Part shown: positions 27,201-39,200 of the stretch, in pieces | How positions within the stretch are numbered: the stretch's first letter is position 1 | Layout: each line of letters opens with the position of its first letter | From: Anolis sagrei | Taxonomy: Eukaryota; Chordata; Lepidosauria; Squamata; Anolidae | Direction of reading: 5' to 3' | Assembly: GCF_037176765.1 (NCBI RefSeq) | Contig: NC_090025.1 | Span: 165,838,822 to 165,902,821, forward strand | DNA: 64,000 bases | The notes under the pieces: model-generated | The model's input: only the letters and a program-made list of their open reading frames with translations | The model's database searches: none | What the model was told of the DNA's origin: nothing | Position numbers and translations under genes: made by a program

Positions 27201-30200
27201 TTCAATTCTCTTCTGTTCAGGATACATTCTATGTTCGAGCTTAACTTAATGTTGTTGTTTGTGCTTTTTTATTAATGAAGGTTCTGCCAAGCAAAGCAAG
27301 GAGGGAGAGGAGAAGAGTGAAATAGCAGACTTCTCTTTGCCTTTTCACCCACCACTTCTTCTTCTTCTTGTTGACACTGACAGCAAGGAAGGGTAAGCAC
27401 CTCACAGGGAAACCCAAAGATGTTTCTGAAGGGGCTCAAGAATCCTCATACTCTCCAAAATTGGAAGGGAAGGTTTTCAGATCAATCATTTTGTCTTGAA
27501 AAGGTCTGCCAGGCTGCTGAGGGCAAGGGGATACTATTTATCATTACACTACATGCTCAATATGAGTCTCTTCATATTGGCCTTCCCCCAGTCCTTCTTC
27601 AAACTAGGAAGTTAATGGTCTTCTTTCAGCCATTTCTTAGTTGAAGGAAGGTTTATATGTGCTAGGCCTGGGTAACAACGCAAAAATTTGTTTCTAAAAT
27701 TGATTTGTATTTGGGGGGTTTTTTTGTTTCGATATTTAAAATAATTACAAAATTTTCCTTTTAAAAAGTTCGATATTTACGAAATTTCGTAAATGGTAAA
27801 AAATTAACGAATCGATTTCCGAAACAATAACGAATCGATTCGTTAATGGCGGATGCGACCGCGAAATACGCTAAAAAACCTCAAAAAACTTCTGAAGCTT
27901 CCCTCTCCCTCTGTTCTTGACTGTTGGTGTGATATTATAATTTTTTTTCACTAATTAAACCATAAAACTGGCCCAGACATGCGGAAATAATAACGAAACG
28001 AATTTAAATTCGTTTTTTTAAAATAATTGCTCCAGAATGGTTCGTTATCATTTTGTAATTGGAAAAATTAACGAATTATTAACGAATTACGAATTAACGA
28101 AACGAAACCGCCCAGGCCTAATATGTGCCTATACTGAAAGACTGGTATAAAAGCATGACAATGTACAGCAGTCTTCTGGGGTCCCAAAACCTTGGGACAA
28201 TGTGTCATCTAATCCTGGCAATTGCCCATTCCTGTATCAATGAGTGATAAAAATTGAACAGGCAGTGTTTCTCCAACTAATAAAAATAGCCTGTTCCACT
28301 GATGCAAGGGAGAAGAGGAACTATACTCTTCTCATTGACAGCTGTATCCTCCAGTGTAGAGCAAAAATTTAACCAACACTTTCCAATCATCACAGATGGG
28401 GAAAGAGGAAGACGGCTTGAGGTCATTGAACTGTTCTCTGCTACACGTTTCTGCTCTTTTTCTATATTTAGCTGGTAGCAGCAGATCTTAGCCTGCCTAC
28501 CTATCTGGCTGGCTTCCCATCCTACACCCACCAGGCTATCATTGCCATACTTGACTTTTGACCACTACTTATTTTCTTGAGATCTGCTCCTCAGTGCAGC
28601 TGTACTTGAGTGCTCAATCTTGGAATAGCTCTCATGGATTCTAGTATTATGCTTCCAGCACTGGGAAAGTGTGCCCTCGCCCCTGGAAAGGATGTCTTAC
28701 TTTTAAGAACTTCTAATTACATTTTTTCATATGTATATCTATATCCGCTACCTCTGTGTGTGTGTTAGCAGTTAGCACAACACTGATATTAGGTTGCAAC
28801 CTAACAGATATTAGGTTGCAATGAGCAGTTCAGGACTGAGCACTCAACTGAGAGAGCTTGTTTTATATATTTTGAATGTAGCTAGCAAAAAAAATCACTG
28901 GAGCTACTTGCTGTGTGTATTTGTGCATCTTCAAATTGCATGTCAGCCTATGGCAACTCAATTAATTTCAGAAGGTTTTCTTAGACAAGGCATCCTCACA
29001 GGTGTTTTTGCCAGTTCCTTCCTATGAAATATTGCTTAAAGGTAAAGGTTTCCCCTTGACATTAAGTCTAGCCATGCCCGTCTTGGGGGGGGGGGGGCTG
29101 CTCATATTCCATTTCTAAGCCAAAGAGCCAACTTTGTCCATAGACACTTTCAAGGTCACGTGACCAGCATTATTGCATGGAGTGCCATTACCTTCCCAAC
29201 AAAGCAGTACCTATTCATCTACTCACATTTACATGTTTTCAAACTGTTAGATTGGCAGAAATTGGGGCTAACAGCAGGAGTTCACCCTGCTCCTCAGATT
29301 CAAACTGCTGACCTTTCGGTCAGCAAGTTTAGCAGCTCAGCAGTTTAACCTGCTGTGCCACTGGGGGCTCGATATATTGCCTAAATTCCTACAGCACCTG
29401 TATTTATTGTTGTGCTTCCTTTCAAGTACTAATCAGGGCTGACCCTTCTTAGCTTTCAGGACAAGATAGGATGCCTTTAGGGTTTGGCTTTTAAATGCTA
29501 AAAACTTACTAGAACCCTTGCTACCTGTCTATGATTCTATGATTCTCCCAGTTGACAAAGTGTATCCATAATACAATATTTCCAATATCTTTCTTTTACT
29601 GACAAGTGGACAGTGAAGAATACTGATAGGAAGAAAATTAGTTCAGTGCTGGAAGAGAGTTCTGTGGATACCATAGATTGCCAAAAAGACAAATAAATGG
29701 GCCCTAGGAGCAAATCAAAGCTGAACTCTCCCTAGAAGCCAAGATGACTAAAATGATGTTGTCATACTGTAAACATACAATGAGAATACTCTCTAGAAAA
29801 GAAGTGTTTGGCAAGATTTCTTTGTAGGAAAAAAGGAAAAGTATGAAAAAGGATGACTCCATCACAGGTGGATCAACACAATCAAGGACGTCATCATGGC
29901 TTTGAATTTGAAAGATCTGAGCAGGGCTTGGGATGACCAGGGCTCATTGAGGTTTTTTGTTGATAGAGTCACCATCAGTTGACATCAACTTGACAACAAA
30001 TTATAGCAGCAGCCCCTGGTAGCACAATGGGTTCAACCCTTGTGCCAGCAGGACTGAGATACAAATTTGGGGAGAGTGTGGATGAGCTCCCTCTGTCAGC
30101 TCCAGCTCCCCATGCAGGGACATGAGAGAAGCCTCCCACAAGGATGGTAAAACATCAAAAAAATCAAGTATTCCCTAGGCCATATCCTTGCAGACAACCA

Positions 30201-33200
30201 ATTCTCTCACACCAGAAGCGACTTGCAGTTTATCAAGTTGCTACTGACATGAAAAAAGCAGCAGCAGCAGCACTAACAGCACATATATTCTAAAGAGGCT
30301 ACCATGTCTACAAATTCCATATATTTATGAAGAAAAGTCTGAGAACTTAAGCTATTTCACTTCATTGCACATCAATGCAAGAAAACAAGAACGGCATTTT
30401 GAAATATCAGATTTGTTTCAGGATTCAAAGTTGTTCCAAATAAATCGGTGCCTGTGCAAATTAAATCGGGATTCTATCTGAAGTGTCACACTAGTTTCCA
30501 AACTAAACAAGGAGATCCTTGTAGAGCTCTGTTGATTAGTAATGAATGGATCAGGCTATATTCAATCTGCCTCGGTTTTGCTTATATTTCATTAGTGAGC
30601 TGTGCATGAATGGCCTTTCTGAAATTCTTCACCATGGTTGAGGGCAAAGAAATTGCTGGGGACTATTTGACCAAATTCATTTGGGAATGAGAAAAACTAA
30701 TTACCACAAGAAGGAGAGGGCTTCTCTAATAATTTATTTGCAATGGGAATGAGTTTCTTTTTTCACACTTGGGGGGGGGGGTGTGTGTGTGTGTGTGTGT
30801 GTGTGCAAATATCAATGACAACAAAATATCCTACAGCAACTAAATGGGATTTAAGTGCTACAACAATATCTCTTACGCCAACCTATGTATCCCTACTTGT
30901 AACAGAGTGGGAGAGACCATGTCTTAAATGTCTTAAATGTCAGAACAGATTCTTTTTCAATTAAAGATGAAGTTAGCATCTTAAAATATAATATCACATT
31001 CCCACGCATAGAATACAAAATGCACAGAAAACTTACCTTAGTAGGATCCATGTTAAATTTCTTCCTTCCTATGCATAGATCTTTGTCCCTCTGGATCATT
31101 TTGCTGAAAATATAAACAAGAGACCTGAATACAGAAGATAGTCCATCTTTCTTTCCTGGGTGCTCCTGGAAGATGTCTCAAACGTTCCGCGTTTTAACTA
31201 TGGAAAGCTGCATCTGCTTATTCTTTCTATCACAATTAGTGTTCTGTTGTTGTTGTTAAACTTAATTACCTTTTTATTTGTAAATGTGTGAAGCTTGGCA
31301 TTTCAACAACAGAATAACTTCAATGACGTGTTGCATTAATTGTAAAATGTAATTTTTATATACTCTTATCACTGCTTCCCCAAAGAAACTCAACATAGGC
31401 AAGTACCTTGTAGTTGTAAGCAGAATGAGTTGGTGGCTCCCATAATAATGGGCTTAGTTGCCTCTAGATTTTAGGTAAATCTTTAAAGGAGGAAGTCTTG
31501 GGACTGAACCTGTTTGGTAGATCATAGAATTCTAGAGTTGGAAGAGATCACAAGGATCATCTAGTTCATCTTCTTGCCTTGCAGGAATGCACAATCAAGG
31601 CACCCCTGGTGGATGGCTACCCAGCCTCTAAAAACCTACAGAAACAAAGATTCCACCCTATTCTAAAGCAGATGTATATTCATTCCACTGTCATAGCTCT
31701 TCCCATCAGGCCATTTTTCCTAATGTTTAGATGAAATCTCTTTTCCTGTAATTTGAATCAGTTGTTATGCGCCTAAGGTCACATCTACATAGGCTATTTA
31801 CTGCAAGGTGGTATGGACTAGCAATACTTCAGCCCAACATTGGGGTGACTACATTGCCGACCTGCATCCTGCTGCAGCACTGGCATGGAGCTCGGATGGT
31901 CCAGCATACATTTCTGGCTATTTTCTTTTAGAGCAACGGGAACATCTGTCTAAATAAGGTAAGTGGATGACCTATCTTGTCTTGACTACTTAGTGAGGTA
32001 CTAATTGCTACTCTTTGTGACAGATTATTACAGACCAAATCAGAAAGTGAGGAAAATAATCAAACATAGTCTGCATACTTTGTTGTTTTTTTTCCTAGGA
32101 GGGGCCTTCTACTTCATGATAGCAGCTCAAATGCTAAGTCTGTATTACAATATAACTTATGTCTATAATGAAAAGCTGGAAGTGGCAGTCCAGGTACATG
32201 GAGATCATTACTTGAAATTGAATCACTAAGATCCAGCATGGATGTGTGCAACTTCACACACATATCTCAAAACCTCCTAGCCCTAAAAGTGTTGACTATC
32301 AATTGGCAAGGGGAAGAAACAAGATAGTGTTCAGTTGAAGCCATAGGTTATATGCTTCAATATAGACTTGAACCTGGATCTCTGGGTTCCATGACACCTT
32401 GATGGCACTCATGAAGAGTTGGCCCAATACATTTTTCTGAACAAGATGAGACCTCTTTCCATTTCATGTACCTAAACCATTTGGGCCAGCAATTGAGTCT
32501 TCTCTCAGTGATAACAATGGGATAAGGTCTTCAGAAACTATCTATTCTCAGTGTCTTTTCCCTGAGGATGTGGCTGCCATGAGGAACATGGTGATCTAAT
32601 TTTTATCATTATGCCACAGCTACAAAGGAAGAAAGGAGCTATATGTGGAACTTCCCTGCTTTCCTATTTCTCTTCAGAACTTGGTGAAGAGGCTTTTGAT
32701 GGGATTATAATTCTCAGAACCTCACCACCATTGTCGGTAGTGGTCCTGTTAGCTAGGGAATTTTGAGACCTGTTGTCCAAAAAGTAACTGATCTAAGCCC
32801 TTCTTTATCCATGGCTTTCTCACCTTGTTTGTGATTGCTGGAAACGATCAATCTCTTCAAATACACCAGCAATTTCATCCTTTAGCCGCTGTAAGTGAAA
32901 GGAGGAGAAAGCTTGAAGGAAGTAGGGAAAGAAGCATTAATCTCACATTGGACCCTTTCCCATCATTCAATTCAGAAGGCCTATGTGTAGGAAGAAGCAA
33001 ATGGCACACTGCATGCCTTGAAAAAGAATATTGTTGATATCTTTTCAGGCAATTTGAAAGGAACCCATCCTGTCACAGAAATAGATAAACAAACAAACAA
33101 CTAAACAAATAAATAGGTGGGTGTGTGATAGGAAAAGGGGATAGTACTTAGGAAACATGAATGACAAAAATATAAGCCAAACCGGATGTAGGCATGTATT

Positions 33201-36200
33201 TTCTTTATTTTACAAATGAAAAACATATATAGCCAAAGAGTCAGACTTCCTTCAAGGACCCTGAGTCTTGTGGCTTTTCAGGGGTAGTCAGACCTTAATT
33301 CCCATCTTCTCTCACCACTGACTATAGTAGCTAGGGCCAGTAGAAGGAGCAGCCCATTTACCTCTGGAAGGTAACACATACTTGAAGTAGAGATGGTTGA
33401 ATACAAGCCTTCTACCAACAATAAAAGGATCTTTCCCACACTCCAGCACATAGTCAAAATGATGCAATGTGATAACATAGCATTTCTCTATAAACAGAAA
33501 GTGGTCTTACTCTTACCTGGATGTCCTCCAGTAGCTCTTTTTTATGCTTCTTGATGGTCTCGATCTCAATCTTCTCAGCAGTACTCAAATCATATGACTC
33601 TGGAAAAAAAGGCATCTTTTTAGAACTCTATGAAAGGATATGAGAGCCAGCGTAGTGCACTGAGCATTGGACTATGACTCAGGAGGCAAGGGTTTGAATT
33701 CCTGCTCTGCTATGGTGACCCACTGGGTGACTTTAGGCAAGTCGCACTTCTTCAGCCTTCAAGGAAGGAAAAGTAGTCAGGATCCAAACCGTATAGGGCT
33801 TTGTAGGTAGTAGCCTGCACTTTGAATTGGGCCCAGAAGCATATTGGCAGCCAAAAAGAAAGAGTCAAGTCTAATTTATTAGAGAAAAGAGCTCTAAGGT
33901 GGCTATTTTTTCTCCTCTTTTAGCAGAATCTAAGGCTTCTGTGGGATAGTAAAACCAGTTATGGTGGGGTTGCTATTAACACATAGATTCAAGGCTGTGC
34001 TCAGTTCCTTTTTTGTATTTTAGGAAATTGGGGTGAATGATGTCAGAGATGAGAAGACCACAGAATGATTCACAACAGACCAAAATGAAGCAGAAGTAGT
34101 GTCCGGTTAGGGTCTCAGAATCTATCAATAGACAAAGAATGCTTAGAACATTCAGCAAGAACATGGGGACTGATGCTGTATCTGAAAATAAATATCAAGC
34201 AGCAAAAGTCTGTTCTGTCTAATGAAGCTGCAGTGGTTGCCAAAGCTAAACTGGTCACAAAAAAAATGGCTGGTCCTAACATAAGGCAGAATGAGGCATA
34301 AGACACTTACTTCAAGCAACAAATACCAAGGGTCACAGCAATGCCAGCTGTTCTTCAAAAGTCTCCATTCTTCTCCAATTGAGATTGGTGGTATTTATGT
34401 CCTGCAAGCTGCTGCAAGATTCTATACTAGCTTTCTACCTGAGGTGTCTACCTAAGCATGGCACTTGTCCCACACTGCTAAGTAATATCCAAGTCTAAAT
34501 GACTTCCCTACATGCAATCAGAAAGGGTTTCATACCATCCTTTGCTTCAGAGAGCAGAGTCCTGGGCCAGCCCCAGTTAAATTTTATATGAAGCATAACA
34601 GATTATTCAACCCCTCTCCCCAACTTTCTTCAGTAGGAATTAAGATCTCCTATAGTTTGACATATAATGAGGCAGACCAATTCAAGTGGCAGATTTCAGG
34701 ATCTTATTAAACAGCATATAATAAGTCACCTGCTCACTTATGGCAACTTTATGAATTTCACAAGGATTTCTCAGGCAAAATATCTCAGACGTCATTTAGC
34801 CAGTTCCTACCTCTGAAAGCCTACAGAGCCTGGTATTCATGGGATCACCCATCCAAGAACTAGAGCTGACACTGCTTAATCATCATCGACATAATAAACA
34901 ACATGCACCAGATCCCATCTATATGCATGTGTATATAAAGGATTTCCTTGTGTGTATTATTTGTTCCTTTATTTGTTTGAGCTACAACTCTGCCAGGGAA
35001 GTTTTCTTTGCAAGTACAGCCACTGGCAGTGATAAGGATAGGCAAATCTATAATTTTTGCTTCCTTCAAGATTTTTCTTGTTCCAAACTTAAGATCATTT
35101 CGTCATGTTTACTGATCAGTCTATATTTCATTGACCTTCTGTATCCATGGATACTACAGCCATGGATACAACCATGCATGGCTTGAAAATATCCACACAT
35201 CCCCTCCCCCCACTTGCCACTCCCCTCAAAAAATCCAAACAGCAAGACTTGATTTTGTTGTTATATGAGGGGACATCATTTTCCTATACCATTATATAAA
35301 ATAGGACTTGAGCATCTATGGATTTTGGTATTCATTGGGGTTCTGGGGAAAAAAACCCAGTGAATACCAAGGGTTCACTGTATTAACATCCTAATGCAGT
35401 GGTGGCGAACCTATGGCACACATGCCAGAAGGGGCATGTAATGCCCTCTCTCCTGGCACATATACAACTGCTTTCCATAATGCAAAATTTGTAAGTTTAT
35501 GAATATTGATATACAATTACATTTCAATTTTTGCTATGGTTTAGGAGGTACAATTTAGACCAGTCTGAATTAAAATGAAAATCAAATGAGATTCTTCACC
35601 ATACATAGCTGGATTACATTCTCCGTTATATTATTTGTATCTTATCTTTTCCATCTGGAATGAAAGGGGAAGTCTAGCTTCTATGTCCTGGAAACTCTTT
35701 CTCCGCTTTGCATTTCTCATGCAAGACCATTGCTAAATTTGTGATTTTAAAAAAGGAAGTAATGAACTAAGGTTCTGGAAAGCAAGAGAAATAGGAAGAA
35801 CTAGATAAAGAAACAAGGAACTTATTCACAAACACACATCCCACGGCAAATGTGGACAATCTAGGCTCAAGTGCTACATGATGTGCATTTGCCTGGTTTT
35901 AAAAGGCCTCTGCAGGCAATCATTTCAGGTTTCTGCAAGCTTTGACTGTCCTTTCTCCAGTATGACCATGGAGAAAGAGATTCTCCTAAGTAGACACATT
36001 TGACCCATAAATTTAGATAATGTTCTGAGGTTTTCCTAGTATTATCCTCAGTGTCATTTGTCTGCACTTTGGGATAATTCACCCAAATCAGAAGCACAGC
36101 TTGCTATTTGGCATGGCTTCTTATTTGCTCCAAACTTTTCCATAACTTTGAGACAGTGCAGGAAATGTTAGCTCTGGGAGAGGATTAAGTTCTATGTGCA

Positions 36201-39200
36201 TTTTTAGGAGATTTGCATGCCCTGGATAAAGATAAGTCAATTGAAAAACAATGATCTTTTGGGTATTAGTCATACTTCTCAGAAGCTTGTGATGTAGTTC
36301 TCCAACACACACACACACACGCAAATAATTCTTACATTAGGGGAAGTACATGCAAAAATGTGTTGTGTGAGAGCCACACAAAACATTACGGGTTGAATAT
36401 CTCATGAGTAAAGTTTAGATTTTGGAATTTTTGGAATTTTGGAATTTTGGAATTTTCATAGACATACATCATGTGATATCTTGGAGGTAGAATCAAAGCT
36501 AAACATTCAATGTATTTATGTTGTGTGTGTATGTAATACACAGCCTGTAGGTAATTTTATATACAATAATTTAAATAATTTTGTCCATGAAACAAAGTTT
36601 GTGTGCATTGAACCATTAAAAAGTTAAAGTGTCACTATCTCAGCCATGTGGAATATTTGGAATATTCCACATGTTGGAATATTTCAGATTTTGAAATACG
36701 GATAAGGGATAGTCAACCTGTATAGGATTAGTATAGCATAGTGGTTTGAATCTACGTAAAATCCTATAACAAGTATGTCAGTTGAACGCACACAAGAACA
36801 ATAAGAATGACTTCTGTTACAAAAATTTATAGAAAAACATTTAGAAAAAATGTCTACAAAAATTAACAGATACTTTAAGTTACAAAATAATGTGGAAATG
36901 GGAGAGAATGAATATAAGATCAAAAAATGACACAAAATTCCCCATTCCCAGATGATGTAGGGCAAATTTCACAGTGAGTTCATGAGGCCTTTAAACTAGA
37001 AGAATGTATAGGAGGGAAATTTCAGAGACAGTCTCATTTAGAGGCAAAGCAAGGAACATATTAGGTCTACATAAATATACCACCATATTTCTCCAATTCT
37101 AAGACGCTATCCATTGTAAGATGCACATTTATTTTAATACCATCAACGGAAGAAAAAAAAAGCTTTATTTATACATATATAAAAACACCTGTAATTCTAA
37201 GAGACAGCTGATTTTTAGAGAGGTTTAGATGGGGTGGGGGGGGGGAGTGTGTCTTACTTACTTCTTACTTACTTAGGCGATCCCTCATTGGACGAGTAAG
37301 ATGGTCTTCCATCATGGGTTTCCTTGTGGGTCCGCATGTGGCTGTGGAGCCCTATTCTTGCTCTGCATCTTCTTCCGCAGTGAGGGCATTGGTTTCCAGG
37401 TGGAAGGCGGTCTTGGCCGGGGTTGGCTTGACGCGCCTTCCTCCTGGCACATTTCTCTCTTTCACCCTCCACTCGTGCCTCCTCGAATTCTGCAGCACTG
37501 CTGGTCACAGCTGACCTCCAGCTGGAGCGCTCAAGGGCCAGGGCCTCCCAGTTCTCAGTGTCAATGCCAGAGTTTTTAAGGTTGGCTTTGAGCCCATCTT
37601 TAAATCTCTTTTCCTGTCCACCAACGTTCCGTTTTCCGTTCTTAAGTTCGGAGTAGAGCAACTGCTTTGGGAGACGGTGGTCAGGCATCCGGACAACGTG
37701 GCCGGCCCAGCGGAGTTGATGTTGGAGGACCATCGCTTCAATGCTGGTGGTCTTTGCTTCTTCCAGCACACTGACGTTTGTCCGCTTGTCTTCCCAGGAG
37801 ATTTGCAGGATTTTCCGGAGGCAGCGCTGATGGAAACGTTCCAGGAGCTGCATGTGACGTCTGTAGACAGTCCACGTCTCACAGGCATATAGCAGGGTTG
37901 GGAGGACAATAGCTTTATAAACAAGCACCTTGGTATCCCTACGGATGTCCCGGTCCTCAAACACTCTCTGCTTCATTCGGGAAAATGCTGCACTTGCAGA
38001 GCTCAGACGGTGTTGTATTTCGGTGTCGATGTTGACTTTGGTGGAGAGGTGGCTGCCAAGGTAGCGGAAATGGTCGACATTTTCTAATGTTACACCATTA
38101 AGCTGTATCTCTGGCATTGGAGAGGGGGTGGCTGGTGACTGCTGGAACAGCACTTTGGTTTTCTCGATGTTCAGTGACAGGCCAAGCTTTGTGTATGCTT
38201 CTGCAAAGGTGTTGAGAGTGGCTTGTAGATCTTCTTCTGTATGCGCACAGACGACATTGTCATCAGCATACTGGAGTTCTATAACAGATGTTGTTGTGAC
38301 CTTGGTTTTGGCTTTCAGTCTGCTGAGGTTAAATAGCTTGCCGTCTGTCCGATAGATGATTTCCACTCCGGTGGGAAGCTTCCCATCAACAAGGTGTAGT
38401 ATCATGGCGATGAAGATGGAGAATAAAGTTGGGGCAATAACACATCCCTGTTTGACACCCGATTCCACCTTAAATGGGTCACTTTGGGAGCCATTGCTGT
38501 CCAAGACTGTTGCCATCATGTCATCGTGGAGGAGCCGCAGGATGTTCACAAATTTGCTTGGGCACCCGATTTTTTGGAGGATGGTCCAGAGAGCGCTGCG
38601 ATTCACTGTGTCGAATGCCTTTGCAAGGTCGATGAATGCCATGTACAGAGGTTGGTTTTGTTCCCTGCATTTTTCTTGGAGCTGTCGTGCAGTGAAGATC
38701 ATGTCCACGGTTCCTCTGGAGGGGCGGAAGCCGTTCTGGGATTCTGGGAGGGTGTCTTCTGAGAGGGGCAGAAGGCGGTTTGCAAGGATTCTTGCGAGGA
38801 TTTTTCCAGCAGAGGTTAGAAGGGAGATACCTCGATAGTTTCCGCAGTCTGTTCTTTCCCCTTTTTTGAAGAGGGTGATGATGGTGGCATCCTTGAAGTC
38901 TGCTGGGATTTTCTCGGTCACCCACACTTTTTCTATGAGCTGGTGGAGTTGGTGTGTCAGCGCAGGTCCTCCCTCTTTAAAGATTTCAGCAGGGATCCCA
39001 TCCGATCCGCTGGCTTTGTTGTTCTTTTGTTGGCTGATGGCATTGCTGACTTCTTCCAAACTAGGCAGTGCTGCAAGCTCATCCCTGGTTTGTTGTTGCG
39101 GGATTTGTGAGAGGACCTCTTCGGCCACACTGGAGCTGCGGTTTAGGAGGCTTTGGTAGTGTTCTTTCCAACGCAGTGCAATAGACTTTTGGTCCTTCAG

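Noticed and set aside
29381-29490. A 5S rRNA gene
   Set aside because: Only the central part is similar and it sits in a SINE body with many changes; it is a derived repeat.
37243-37256. Reading the two GGGAGTGTGTCTTA copies as LTR-like ends
   Set aside because: At 14 bases, outside the 5' UTR and the 3' tail, they are a LINE target-site duplication.
38356-38838. 160-codon frame on the plus strand within the LINE
   Set aside because: It is a shadow of the LINE polyprotein on the opposite strand.
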